Positions 1-11,404 of a DNA stretch of 64,000 bases are shown in pieces; within the stretch, counting starts at the first letter, position 1, and each line of letters opens with the position of its first letter. A program made the position numbers and the translations under genes. The notes beneath the pieces were generated by a model that saw nothing but the letters and a program-made list of their open reading frames with translations, had not been told where the DNA came from and made no database searches. The stretch comes from Chelonoidis abingdonii (lineage: Eukaryota; Chordata; Testudines; Testudinidae). The stretch covers positions 26,452,017-26,516,016 of the forward strand of contig NC_133790.1 of assembly GCF_003597395.2 (NCBI RefSeq), written 5' to 3'.

Positions 1-2454
1 CAAAGGGTGGGATCTGTGAGACTGTCAGGAAAAAACAAAAGGTTGTCCCCAAAAACATGCCCCTAGTTGCTCTATCTTCAAAGTTCAGTTCTCTGCCAAT
101 CTTCCCCTCCCCCCATCAACATCTCGTGAAAAGAAATGTACAGGCCAAGTGCCCCAAGCTGAGTGGAGAAGTGCAGCAGCCAGCAGGACTCTGACCTTCC
201 TGTTGTAGGTAACAAATTGGATGGCATGTAAGCTACAGATGCCTGAGGAGAGAGGAAGAGCGGGGGCGGGGGGGAGGGTAAGTGAATGAATGGGGTTAGA
301 GTTACAAAGCCAGCATCTGTTACTTAGGGTATCAGCCACACAGCCGTATCCATCCCGCCGCAGGAAATGGGGCGGGCTCAGGGGCAGATGGAGAAGAATG
401 GTTTCGGGTCAGCAGAGGACAGAGGTAAGAACGTGTGTGTTTCTGAGTGTGACTATCGAAGCAGATGTAAACAGATAAATATGAGAGAAAGTTGTGGGGA
501 GAAAAATTGAAAGAGAAGACCATTTTCTATATATTTGGCTTCTAATACTGTAGGTATTTGCTAGGGACCAGACTGAGATAACTCTTACTCCCACTGCATA
601 GTAATTTGCACCATGAATAGTCCCTTTGAGTTCACTAGACACTTTTGAAAATCCCATTAGGCAACTATCTGCATCTTCAGGTATCTAAATCCCTTTAAAA
701 ATCTGGCCCTATGGTATTTCTTATGTGTGAGTACGAGGATCACACTATGGCCCACAATTATTAGTGCAAAGTTAAATGTGAGAATTTTGGCTGGAAGCTG
801 TTGTGTAACTATTCAAAGCATAGTCCTAACAGCTTGACTGATAGTAATAAAGTACAAGTATACCATGGTATTCAAAGTTTACACCTCTCTATTACTTTAC
901 AGTGCTTTTTGCTTTCAGAAGGGGTGGGGTAAGGAGAGTCGAGGGGGACCCAAGAAGTAAAAGTGAAGCCAAACTCCAAGAAATCGTACCTTTCTGAGTG
1001 CACAGATCAAGTTTCAGATCAATGAAGACCTAATTAGGTTATGATGACCTTCCAAAACTACCTTTCAAGGAGGCATTGTGGGTAGTGAGATGCTGATTAC
1101 AGAACAAGCAAGGAATTTCAGGATAGGCTAAAATAGAACCTTGCATGTCTTCCTGTCACCCACAAATGTCTCCTGTCCCTGATTCCCAGGGCTGTAGGGA
1201 TCAATTTTTCAAAGGTGCAAATGGCAATCAGGATCTCTTAGTTCTTGCCCCATCAACTCGACATTTCCTATTCTGTGTCTTTATTTTGCCTCTGATAGAA
1301 ACTATAGACAAGGATCTTTGCTCCCATTGTAAATCTCGCTCTCTCTCTTTCCTTGTCCTTTGGAATACTCCCTGTTTTCTAGCCAGCCAACCTGATCCTT
1401 GAATATTTCATAAATCTCCTTGAAATATCCCTGGTTACAAATGGTCTGTGTCCGTGGTTGATATGCAGCAGTAATGCAAGGTTAATACCTAATTAGTTCA
1501 TGGGACCATTTAGCATTTCACGGATATTCAGTAACAAAAGCGACAATAAACAAGTTGAATTCCTAGGTCTTAATCTGGGGATGGAGGGAAAGGGAATGAC
1601 AAGAACCTGAAAATGCAGGAATTATTAAGAGCAACATGGAAGTTTAGTCCCTTTTCTCATGTCAGCTGCTGTAGCATCCTCAGAGCTTTGAGGGAAATAT
1701 AACCTCCCTCCCTTCCTTTCTTTGGTGTTTTCCTCCCAGCCCTGATGTTTGTACAGGAAAATTCTCATTTCTGTGACACACTTTAAATAGCTCCTCTATA
1801 TTGTTCCCCTTCTCCAGCCCCTACTCACCCCAACCCCATTTTCTGACATCCAGCCACACCTGATCAATTGTATCCTGAGCAGCTGGATGTGATCAGAGCT
1901 GGCCTTCCACCTCTTGGGATGGCTAGCATATGGGCCCGCAGGCCCCAGCCATTACGTGCATGATCACTGAGCCTGCCTGCCTGTGGCGATGGAGTTTTCC
2001 CCTCTCTCAAGCAATTGTGGATAAACCCTCCTGATGAGTAACAGGAATGCAAATAGGCCCTTTGGCTTTGTAGGCAGAGAGAAAGAAAAAACCAAACCCA
2101 ACAACAAAATCCTCGCTGTGTTTAGGCAGCACATGCAGTGCTTGGCAGATGCCTTCAGGAAGAGGGATGGCTTCTGTGCCTTCAGTCAGCGACTGGGCTA
2201 TCTAAAAGCAGAAATGGTGTGTTTCAGACTGACTGGCCCCCAGACACTGGCATAGGGCTCCAGGGAAGGGGTTTGAAGGGAAGTAACCCTAGATCCCACA
2301 CAGACCAGCATTTGGAGGGAGGTCTGAAGGAGGCTCGATCACAGTCGCAGACCATCCAACACTGGGATGGAGGCTGGCTTCAGGCTCCGTGTCAGTCAGA
2401 CGGCAGCAGCACAGAGGACTGAAGGAGAGCTGACTGGGAACGTTTTCCCATCCT
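1..2454. other. Gene-free stretch, mostly unique sequence
   Basis: I see no coding exon, RNA gene or confidently named repeat here. Open frames are under 100 residues, overlap on both strands and lack splice or domain signals. There is a short GC-rich, G-tract-containing patch near 255-280 and a pyrimidine-rich patch near 1680-1830. Alternatives are ancient repeats eroded beyond recognition by eye. Confidence 0.5.
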
Positions 2455-2700
2455 GTAAGAATTTTTCAGAGCTGGAATTTTTTCCCCCAATCCCAAATCA
2501 AGACAAAAAGACAAAATCGTGAAAGTTTCTCACACCAAAAATCTGAAGAAAAAAAAATTGGATTGGCTCAATTGAACTGTTTAGCTTTGATTGAGACTTT
2601 TTGTTTTTTTTACTATAAATTAACTTAAATCTCTAAATGAAAATTTGTTTTGACCCCAAAACCAGAACTTTTTCATTTTGGAGAGTGGGTCTGGCTGTAG
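2455..2700. repeat. AT-rich TTTTGG/CCAAAA-type degenerate repeat
   Basis: The stretch is built from runs of A and T mixed with short words such as caaaatc, aaaattg, ttttgacccc and aaaacc, which recur in both orientations. The same composition appears near 8.2, 11.4, 18.7, 23.4, 47.8, 58.9 and 63.7 kb, so I treat it as one old dispersed family rather than a simple repeat. No coding capacity is visible and the edges are approximate. Confidence 0.4.
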
Positions 2701-2827
2701 GAAAGGAACACCCTGCTTTCCTCATGCGCTCCTGGTGGTCCTTTCGTGTGCACCCAGGAAGCAAGGCTTTGAACCTGTCCCAGTCATACTCCCTCTGAGG
2801 CTAGTTAATTCTGCCCACACCCTAGAG

Positions 2828-4290
2828 CAGGGATGGGCAAATTTTTTGGCCTGAGGGCCACATCTGAGTGGGGAAATTGCATGCAGGGCCATGAATGTAG
2901 GGCTGGGACAGGGGTTTGGGGTACAGGAGGGAGTGCGAGGTATGAGAGGGGCTACAGTGTGCAGGAAGGGGCTCAGGGCAAGGGGTTGGAGTGGAGGAGG
3001 GGTGCAGAGTGTACAAGAGGGCTCGGAGAAGGGGGTTGAGGTGCAGGCAGAGGTGAAAGTAAGCTGGTACGGGCCCATACGGAGGATCGGTAAGAAAAGG
3101 AGACTGACTGAGGGAGGGAGAGAGAAGCCTGCTCCCTGCATAAGAATAGTTTAAACTCAGCTGTTCCCTGATGGTTCAGCCACCAGGGCTAGGTTTCTGG
3201 CATCCTTGTTAATTTCACTCCCAGTAGCTGGGGGGAGGGGGTCGCGGGGAGGGTGTGTTTGACCATGGCAAGGGCAGTCCTTGTCTGCCCCTGGGGATGA
3301 GGGGATCTTGTCTCCAATAGTAGTTTTCATTCCAATCCACCCTCTTTATATATTGATTTAAACACTTGAAATGTCCTAAGGAAGACAGGTGCAATCTCAG
3401 ATCTCTTTTTTGTTTTTGTCCTGCGTGCAGAGTGCAGAGGCTGAAATTGACAAAACTTTCTCTAAATATCTTGTATATTTCATGAAGGCTATTCCAGTTG
3501 TCCGTCATTCACCCCTGACTCCCCCCACCCCCAGCTCCCTTCCTGGCTGACTGTGGTTTTTGCCTTAGTTACTTACTCCTTGGCAGACCCAGCCCAGCGG
3601 CACCTGCTGGCTCTCTGCAGGCAGCAGCCCACAGGGGCCGGTTGCTGGGGTCGCTGATGGTCGGTGGCAGGCTGCAGCTGCATTGTTTGTGACACATTCA
3701 TACACATACACATACATACAGTATGTATTACTATCCCGTGGGAGGGCGTCAGTGCCCTTTTGAGGGGTGGGGGGACAGGAGAGACAGTATTTCTGCTGCT
3801 CCAGAGGTCAAAGTAAGCCAGTCCGGTCCAGGCAGCCCAGAGCCCACTGCGGGCAGCCCAGAGCCCTTTAAATCCCGGCTGCGGCTGGGATTTAAAGGCC
3901 TCAAAGCTCCCCACCGCTGCGGGCAGCCCAGAGCCCTTTAAATCCAGGCCATGGCTCTGGAGGATGAGGCCATGTCCCCTCAGGGCTCCAGCAGTACCGG
4001 TAAGTCCTGTAAATTACTTTCACACCTGAGTGCAGGAGGGGTTTGGGGTGTGGTCTCGGGCCTGGCGCCGCTTAACTTGAGCAGCTCCAGGGCTGGCAAT
4101 GGCGCTCAGTGGGGCTAAGGTAGGCTCCCTGCCTGTCCTGGCCCTGCGCCGCTCCCAGAAGCATCCTGCACCACGTCCCTGCAGCCCGTGGGGAAGGGGC
4201 GGGGCAGAGGGCTCCGCGTGCTGCCCTCGCCTGCAGGTACCTTCCCCGAAGCTACCATTGGCTGCAGTTCCTATAGTTTGCCCACCTCTT
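2828..4290 (+). mobile_element. Non-autonomous hAT transposon, 1463 bp, perfect 8-bp TSD
   Basis: The ends are cagggatgggcaaa on the left and, reverse-complemented, aagaggtgggcaaa on the right. Both are immediately bordered by the 8-bp direct repeat ccctagag (2820-2827 and 4291-4298). An 8-bp duplication is the known hallmark of hAT transposition. Inside are a purine-rich GGGG-repeating left part, a middle of unclear origin (about 3150-3715) that could be a later insertion, and a GC-rich right part. The right part has two 27-bp direct copies of a block ending in agagccctttaaatcc and a perfect 10-bp inverted pair (3867-3876 and 3887-3896). No transposase reading frame survives, so it would have needed a partner enzyme. 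Confidence 0.85.
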
Positions 4291-4476
4291 CCCTAGAGGG
4301 CCCACCCCCATACCTTAGTGTTCCCTAGAACTAGTTCCCAAATTATAGCTACATCCTGCATCAAGGCAGTAGAGATTAAGTGCTCCCATCGCTGCCTCTG
4401 AGCCATGCCAGTGCAGTGTGCCAACCAGAATTTGGCCCATGGACATCTGCTTTATCTGAATGCATCTGCGGAGAGG

Positions 4477-4532
4477 ACAGCCGTGCCACCCCAAGCACGC
4501 ACTTGGCATGCTGGGGCCTGGAGCCGCCCCTG
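4477..4532 (+). mobile_element. Right-end fragment of a GC-rich hAT element
   Basis: This piece contains ccaagcacgcacttggcatg, followed by a terminus reading gagccgcccctg. It closely matches the right end of the complete hAT copy at 42853-43177. The left part is missing or unrecognisable, so this is a truncated relic. Confidence 0.6.
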
Positions 4533-5334
4533 CATATTACGGCCTGAGATGCAAGTCATCAGAATAGGGGAATAAGAAGCTGCCTTCCTGATTCTCCTGC
4601 ATGGGCATGTAGGCCAGCTCATGAATAACCCCTTCCAGTTCTCAGCACATGTAAAAAAGGCTTTAAAACCCATCTACTCCACATATACCAACTGAAGGTG
4701 GCCCAGTTTGTGCTCCTTTTTGATATTTGTCTGATGTCTAAAGGAAACCCGAATGGCATTCCACGCCCCAAAATGTAGGGTCCTCTTCTTGCTTGTTTTG
4801 TTTTTTTTTTACATTCAATATTTTGGTCTTGTCTCCCCTGCTTTCCTGGAAGATTCTACGGATGATTGGAGACCTGGCAGGACTATGTCTTCAGAAGAAC
4901 CAGGGAAGAGAGATCTGAAATGAGAAGGCACTCTAGTCGGCTTGTTTTTGTTAACCCACCTGTGCAACTCAAACTTCTGACAGCCCAGAAAAACACTCTT
5001 GTTGTTAGAGATTCAACAATCCCACCTCTTCAGTCAAGGGCTGAGAAATATCCCACTCCAGGTCTAGGGTCCCCCATACAGGGCTTCCCCAAAAACAGGA
5101 ACGAAAAGGTTTGAGATCCTGGATAAGGTGTGTATGTATAAACAAACAAACAACAAACACATACAGCCTTCTTCTCCCTACGCATTCATTACTGAGGAGG
5201 ATTGGGAATATCACAGAACATGTCACACGATGGGCGGAAGGGGGACGGTTTAACTCCAAATCAATTCTCTTCCCTTTATCCCATCCAAGGTGTCATCTTT
5301 TCTAAGTGAGGCTCCTAGTATTCTTGAGAAGTAA
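4533..5334. other. Gene-free stretch
   Basis: I see no gene or recognisable repeat. There is a T10 run near 4801 and an aaacaaacaaacaacaaac simple run near 5140. The open frames are short and carry no domain pattern. Confidence 0.45.
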
Positions 5335-5940
5335 GTATCTGAATTAGCCCCATGGCCCATCTGAAATGTCATTTTGCATCATACATTGATGATGAAGCCT
5401 CCCATGAAGTTTGACAGATGAGCTACAGTCTAGGTGGCTCTTCTCTTGTGCTAACAGCTCCCAACTGTTGAAGTCATTGTAAGATTGGAGGTTGGCCTTA
5501 AGATTGTCTCTGTAATGTTTTTTGGTCTGCCCCTAAAACAAGTTCCAGTCTGCAATTCTCTGTAAACGACGGCCTTCGGCATTCTACTGTCAGACATGGA
5601 GCCCAGGACTGCACCATCCCAGCTGCTCTCACCCTATAAAAACTTCAAGCCTGTGATTGTGTAGCATGCAGGGACCTCAGTGTTTGCAACCAGATCTTGC
5701 CATTTAATTCCCATCATCTGCCATAGCCATTGTAGATGGAATTGGTCCAAGTGTTTTATGTGGTGTTGATAAGTAGTTCACATATCACAATCACAGAGGA
5801 GTGGGATGATGACGATAGCCACTAAAGATAAATTTTTGTTTGCGGTCTGACATCATGTTCAGTCCAGGGATGACCCTAAAGTTTTCCAAAGGCATCACTG
5901 GCTGCACCAATTTGCTTCATAGTGTAATTATTAGATAGTC
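5335..5940 (-). pseudogene. Degenerate LINE reverse-transcriptase C-terminal fragment
   Basis: Read on the minus strand this is the C-terminal part of a non-LTR retrotransposon polyprotein. In order I see IGAASDAFGKL (about 5890), a TTYQHHIKHLDQFH segment, then MMGIKWQDLVANTEV (about 5716-5670), SDSRMPKAVVYRELQTG (about 5600-5545), RGRPK and, in another frame, a KKHYRDNLKANLQ segment (about 5520). This matches the conserved block after the RT palm in a widespread LINE lineage, where variants read IKWQD, NTEV, RWxGHVxRM and GRPKKRYKD. The RWxGHV step is replaced by SSWDGAV. There are in-frame stops and at least two frameshifts, so the copy is dead. I cannot name the clade with certainty (RTE or a relative). 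Confidence 0.72.
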
Positions 5941-6175
5941 AGAATGAATCTTACATGACATTGCTTTCATCTTATGTGGTGTGAAAAGACCCCAAAATGG
6001 CACATAGTTACCATTGTGATAGGCCGCTTCAAAAATTTGGATAAATAGAACACAGGGGACATTTTTGTGGGGCTGGTGGGGCAAATCAGAAAACACTCAT
6101 CACTGATCTATTGAAGACAATGGAAATTAGACCCACGCTGAACACTTTCAAAATTCCATCCTGGAAGATAATAAT

Positions 6176-6325
6176 GGGTATGTCGACACTGCAGTTAAAC
6201 ACCTGTGGCTGGCCCATGTCAGCTGATTTGGGCTTGCAGGGATCAGGCTACGGGCTGTTTAACTGCGAAGTAGATATTCGGGCTCAGGCTGGAGTCTGGG
6301 CTCTGGGACCCTCCCTGCTGTAGAT
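6176..6325. mobile_element. Partial MITE with a GTATGTCTACACTGC-type end
   Basis: It starts gtatgtcgacactgcagtta. A related terminal word appears in elements near 38.7 and 61.6 kb, where both ends are visible. The interior alternates ggctg/cagcc-type words, as in those copies. I do not see a clean right end, so the extent is approximate. Confidence 0.45.
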
Positions 6326-7238
6326 CCCACCCAGAGAGGAGAATTGTATCTATCAATACGTGTTTACAGCCTCCATTACAAACTCTTTGCAGCAGCTCTT
6401 TGATGACGCATGTAAGATACACTTGAGGGGCGGGGGCCTACATAAAATAATCATTAGAAAATTGTAAGTGAATTGACTCTTTAGGAAGCAGGCAGGCAGA
6501 GAAAGGGGAGGTGGGAAGCGACAAAAATACAATTGTTGGCCGATATGGAAAAAAAAGTCATGAATAAACCACAGATTTAAAAGAGAGAAAGAAAGTGACA
6601 AGTCCATGGAGGATGGAGGCTTGGAACTGCTCAGCCTAATGCATGCCAGATTCCTTCTCTCTCTGTGTGTCTCTCTCTCCTCCCCCCCCCCTTTATCCTT
6701 CACCAAATGCTGTCTGCTAAACTTCTGAAACACCCTTTGCCTTTTTGACCCTTCAACTTGTCTTGAACTTAGGAAAAACTGGGGTGGAGGGAGGAAGAAT
6801 TGACTATGTACTGTATGCACGTGTGTGTGAGAGTGGGCTTGGGGGGTGGTTGTAACAGCAATCAAGGGGTGACTGAAATGAATCTCTGAGGTGGATGCTA
6901 CACTGCAAACGATTTGTATCTTGTTAATAGAATTAGTAAATACGTGTTGCTCCCTTTGCAGTCAGTACCCCTGGGGGAGATCTGGCAAAATCAAAAAAAA
7001 AATTAAAGAGACAAACTACTTATTTAGGCCTTATTTTCCCATCTTTTTTTCTCCTCGTGTATGAAGACACTAAGCAGACAAGTCGTAGGCTTTAAATGAG
7101 GCCTTGTATTGCTGCTGCTTGCAGGAAGTTACAGGGTGGTGCATGGATTGGGGGTGGGGCGTTTAAGAAACAGGCCTGATATCTGGTAATGCAAAATCCA
7201 TTCACAGTTAATGAAATGATTCTAAGCCAAGTTCCTGA
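6326..7238. other. Gene-free stretch with low-complexity tracts
   Basis: There is a CT/GT-rich tract near 6650-6700 and GT/GA words near 6820-6850. The 170-residue minus-strand frame here is rich in Ser, Pro, Phe and His, reflects this composition and shows no domain. An A10 run lies near 6994. Nothing else is supported. Confidence 0.45.
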
Positions 7239-7445
7239 GTTACTGAGAGGCCTGGACTGAAGCAGAGCCGCAGCCATTGGCTGGCTTCCTTGAATGAAAA
7301 ATACTCTCTACCAGGGCACTGGCCTGCCGTTCAGTGCAGTATGTGGGCTTGAGAGAGAGAGGTGGCTTCCACTTGGGGATTTGGATTCACATAGCTGCCT
7401 TCCAAGGTCTTTCATGCTGTAGGGTGACCATACGTCTTGTTTTGG
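7239..7445 (+). repeat. Duplicated ~210-bp segment, copy 1
   Basis: This segment is nearly identical to 8855-9074 in the same orientation, with only a few base changes and a shorter GA tract. It runs from gttactgagaggcctggact to cttgttttgg. Its last part (7420-7436) reads tagggtgaccatacgtc, which resembles the terminal repeat of the element at 25608. Either this is a local direct duplication or two insertions of one uncharacterised family. Confidence 0.85.
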
Positions 7446-8217
7446 CTCACTGCCCTCACACGTGTATTGTAATGAGAAGCAGGAAAGGGCACAAGAGAAA
7501 TTAACTGACCTGCAGGAGATTGCTGGAAAATTGAGACATGGGCAAAATCTCAGGACTAATCCTTTTTTTTTTTTTTTTAATTTCCTATCTTCTTATTATT
7601 TTATCTTATTATTTACAGAGGACTTTAGCTGCCTCAAGTGAGATCAGTTCTCCTTTCCTCTAAGCACTGTACACACACTCATACCAAAGGGCTTACAGCT
7701 GAAATACTCAAGTCAGACAAGAGGAGGGAGAAAAGACATCCAGAAGAAAGATAGCGTTTGGAAGGGCTGAAATTCCAGTGTTCATTGAAGGCTTTCAGTC
7801 GCTAGCAGGTCTTATCTGAACAGGAGAAGACTCTGTCTAAACTGTGCTACTTCAAAGCAGTGGAAGATTCTACATGAACTAATCTGAGTGTGTCAAATTA
7901 CCACTTCTGCCCAATTTCTTGAATTCCGACTTTTGGTTCTCGCAGAAATCCTAGGGGAAAAACTAATTCGCTGTGGGCAAAGGGGTTTATAGAAAATCAG
8001 ACTGACCCAAACTTTTGCCATAAACATAAATCAAATTGAAAACATCATTTGGCGGTTTGAAAAATATAGGTAACTTTCCTCTCTATTAGGTTTTATTTTT
8101 GTGTGGCCTCCGTACTCCCCAAGTGCAGACAAGGTCTGAAGTGGACTTGCTGGCCTCATGATGTATGCAGCACAGTGCTTCAGACTCAATAGGCTCTGGT
8201 AGCTTCAAAACGATTCT
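7446..8217. other. Gene-free spacer between the duplicated segments
   Basis: There is a T18 tract near 7563. I see no named repeat or coding signal. Confidence 0.4.
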
Positions 8218-8445
8218 TTGTTTCAAAATGTCTTTTAATTCTATTTTTTTTTTAAATCAGGAGTATGAAAAAATGGTCACATTCAAAATGAAACCTTTTG
8301 ATTTGGTTGAAATAAAATGTTTTGTTTGACCCAAAATGAAACCTTTTTTGACTTTTCAATTTGCCAAAATTTTCAAAAACTTTCGATTTTGGCACGACTT
8401 GAAATAATTTTTTTCTACTTTTTGAAATTCCCAGCAAGCCCTCAA
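8218..8445. repeat. AT-rich TTTTGG/CCAAAA-type degenerate repeat
   Basis: The words aaatgaaaccttttgatttg and cccaaaatgaaacctttttt recur in tandem-like fashion, then the complementary sense appears (aaaattttcaaaaactttcg). This matches the dispersed AT-rich family seen elsewhere in the window. There is no coding potential. Confidence 0.5.
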
Positions 8446-8854
8446 AATCTGTTATTTACACAGCTCTTTTCCTGAGGATTGCATGGGCGGAATTCCACCT
8501 GGCTGTTGTACAGAATATGGTGGGATCAGGTCCTAACACCCGCTTTCTCCCCTTGAGCCCCCATACAGGAGAGGAGTTTTATCCCTGGAATCTTTTCAAT
8601 AGTTACTTCAGTGAGGCAGTGATTTTCAAAGCTTGTTAGGATCTTGAGATTCCCACTTGCCAGTCCCTTTAATGGGAGGCATCAGGTCTGAGCACCTGAG
8701 CCAGAGGAGTAGCCAGCTCAGCCTCCTGGTGGATTAATGAGCTCAGCTGGGTGATGGTAGGACTGCCTGATTGGGCAGCCCACTGGATTTGCTATGGGGA
8801 GCAGCAGGCCTGCTTTTAAGGTCAGCAGCAGTAGGAGGTCATTGTCTACTCAAT

Positions 8855-9074
8855 GTTACTGAGAGGCCTGGACTGAAGCAGAGCCCCAGCCATTGGCTGG
8901 CTTCCTTGAATGAAAATACACTCTACCAGGGCACTGGCCTGCCGTTCAGTGCAGTATGTGGGCTTGAGAGAGAGAGGGCGAGAGAGAGAGGTGGCTTCCA
9001 CTTGGGGATTTGGATTCACATAGCTGCCTTCCAAGGTCTTTCATGCTGTAGGGTGACCATACGTCTTGTTTTGG
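8855..9074 (+). repeat. Duplicated ~210-bp segment, copy 2
   Basis: This is the partner of 7239-7445. The main difference is an expanded GA tract (gagagagagagggcgagaga), which accounts for most of the 13-bp length excess. It ends with the same tagggtgaccatacgtc word (9049-9065). The high identity suggests a recent duplication or conversion. Confidence 0.85.
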
Positions 9075-9089
9075 TTTTGTGTAGTCCAC

Positions 9090-9250
9090 AGCAGTGATTG
9101 TTCTTGCACCTGCCCTGCATCAGCTCCAGGCTTGCTCCTGCATTGTGGTTGTCCTGTTCCAGCCCTATTCCTGCCTGGTTCCTGACTCTGGCTTCAGCCC
9201 TTGGCTCTGGTTTCTGTCCCACTCAGCCTGGTTCTAACCAATGACCAGCA
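9090..9250. repeat. TGCTCCTG/CTGACTCTGG-rich degenerate tandem, LTR-like
   Basis: Short units such as ttgctcctgc, cctggttcctgactctggct and ttggctctgg repeat imperfectly. The same style of sequence follows a promoter-like region at 55.8-56.2 kb, where I read it as part of an LTR. Here no promoter part is visible, so it may be a fragment. Confidence 0.4.
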
Positions 9251-10718
9251 TCCAGGCCTGACAGTAGGTAGGCAACCAAAGTCCTATGGTGGCTTGGAAA
9301 ATGTTAGCCTAAGTTGTTCCCTTTTTTAGGGGGAGGGAGGGAACAGTTTCCTCTGTCTTGCTCATAACTACAACCAGCTGAAATTTTTCATTCTAAACTT
9401 TGTTTTTGTTGGGGGATGGGGAGGAGGCTTCATTTAGGGGGAAAAAACCAAAAGTTCATAATGAAAGAAGTGAAAAATCAACAATCTGTTTCTGAAAATT
9501 AAAAGCCAAAATACTTTGGCCTTCAGGTTGTTGTTGTTGTTGTAGTTTTTTTGGGGGGGGTGAGTTTCCCCTTTTCTCTCTCTCCTTTTTTTTCTTTTCC
9601 TTGCCACTGAAAAAGGAGGAAAAAATAAAGGGAGAGGAAATGGGGTCCCTAAATATACCCCCCCCCAAAAAACCCCCAAATTTGGGTGTGTTTTTGCAAA
9701 ACAAGCCATTTTTCAACTAGTTCTGTTTGTGCTGATACTGGTGAAATCTAGACCCGGAACAGGACCATCCTATCTGCATCCTTGGGATCTTCTGCTCTGT
9801 GTCCCCCTCTGGAACCTTGTTTGTAAACCTATGACCCTCACTCTCCATTCCTGTGTTTTTATTTGTTGTCCCCTGGAAGTAGTGGATCCCCATGTTTTGG
9901 GGGTTTTTTTCCTGGTCCTTCCTGTCTGAAGTAGGGAGAGGCCTTTCTGGTTTCCTAAATGTACATGAGGGCTAAATAGGCCTAGCTACATCCTCTTAGC
10001 AATAGACAGCACAAAGCACAGCTTCTGTAAAGAGGTGTTTTGGTTTACAGCTACAATGGAATTCCATGCAATTATATGGACTGTTTTGGGGTTGGAAGTC
10101 AGAGTATGTGAGTGTCCAATCCATTGACAATGTGCTGGGACCAAAGAGGAAGTTGAGTCCATTAAAAGGTATAGTAAAACAAGGAGTTATAAATGATGGA
10201 CCAAGCCAGCAAGGTGCCGAACATCGTCAGCTCCCATTGATGGCAGAAGACATTCAACATCTTGCAGGACTGAACTCCAGATCATGTGAGCGAGGGCCTC
10301 TTTTGCAGTTCTGTATTCCTGCCAAAACTTTCCCAGACATGCAACTAAGTTTTTATTAAGCATACGGATTGCCATGATCCTTTTGTTCCTCGGCAACTTA
10401 TCCTCCAGCTCCTGTTCCCACCCAGAGCTGAGACCCGTTAGAAGGTAACAATGTGTTAAATGGAAGGTGAGGTACAGGAAAATCTCCTGAGGAAAAGGTT
10501 GATGAGGAGGCAAGAGAACCCGACCACAAAAGTTGGGCCAACTTAGCATCTACACTTTTATTCTCCCCTGTAGTCTCATTTTCCATGTGCAGAATCTTTT
10601 ACCTACCGAAGTCTCCAGTCTGGAGAACAGGTAGTTTTTAGAGCTGCATGAAATTCAGCAGGCTTGATTTGCAGGGTTGCACATGTTAAGTTTTCACTGT
10701 TGGTGAAAAAGAAACCTG
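9251..10718. other. Gene-free stretch with minor repeat traces
   Basis: 9360-9720 is AT-rich with TTTTGG-type words, a GTT microsatellite near 9528 and homopolymers (G8, C8). 10190-10260 carries a trace of the gcaaggtgcNgaNcatcNtcagctcccattga word, seen also near 30.05 kb, which suggests an ancient dispersed repeat. No exon is supported. Confidence 0.4.
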
Positions 10719-10873
10719 AAAGCTTGCACAAACCTCTTCTTCAGATCTCAGGCTTCAGGTTGAAAGCTTATCTCTTGCACCAACTTCTGTTGGTGAAAAT
10801 AAAAGATACTACCTCACCCACCTTCTCTCTCTCTAATTCCTGGGGTCAACACGGTTGCAACAACACTGTGAGC
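10719..10873 (+). mobile_element. Tail-sharing retroposon, subfamily 2, 5'-inverted copy
   Basis: The body includes caccaacttctgttggtg, aataaaagatactacctcac and the terminus ggtcaacacggttgcaacaa followed by cactg. The terminus resembles the gactaacacggctgctac end of the subfamily 1 copies. The 5' part (about 10719-10760) is the reverse-complement arrangement of the same family's gaagaagag..aagctt block, and gaaagctt occurs on both sides of the junction. That indicates a 5' inversion. The element lacks poly(A) and a reading frame. Boundaries are approximate because I did not find a clean TSD. Confidence 0.55.
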
Positions 10874-11404
10874 AATTTGTGAGTGGTGTTTTACAAAACT
10901 CACTTTAAACTATTGAGTTTTGCCTGGCTTTGGGTCAAAAACATGAAAAGCTCAATTGTTTATGGTTTGACCCAAACCTTGAATTGGCTCAGGTCCTCTC
11001 AAAGTTGTCCCAGACCTCTGAAAACTCAGCCCAAGTTCACTTCAAACTCAGTCCAAGTTTCAAACGGCCTAGCCCCAGACAAGGTAAAACTCAGCTGTTT
11101 TGTTTTGGGTTTTTTTGTTCCGTCATGAAACATTTGCAGCACTCTAGTGAATGATTTCTCGTTTTATATGTTTAATACAATGAGATCTGAATTGTAGCTA
11201 TTTGCATAGGGCCTAATTTTTATTTACATTAAGGCCCTTTTACATCATTCTGTGTAAGGAGGCCTGAGACTGGACATAAATTATTTGAATCAATTACAAT
11301 ACTGAGTATCAGGTGTAGGGGAAACTATTCTGAGAACTCTTTGTAAGACTCAGTGGCTCCATAATGTCAATGACTTTATTTTATATGGTAAATATAAGTT
11401 TCAG
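10874..11404. other. Gene-free stretch
   Basis: I see nothing nameable. Words such as tttgacccaaaccttgaa and ttgggtttttttg near 10950-11110 resemble the AT-rich dispersed family. Confidence 0.4.

Noticed and set aside
2722..3154. 139-residue Ser/Pro/Leu-rich minus-strand frame and Gly-rich plus-strand frames
   Set aside because: They overlap the purine-rich left part of the hAT element at 2828-4290 and show mutual shadowing.
6353..6865. 170-residue minus-strand open frame
   Set aside because: Composition follows CT/GT-rich low-complexity DNA, with no domain, no splice context and no sign of conservation.
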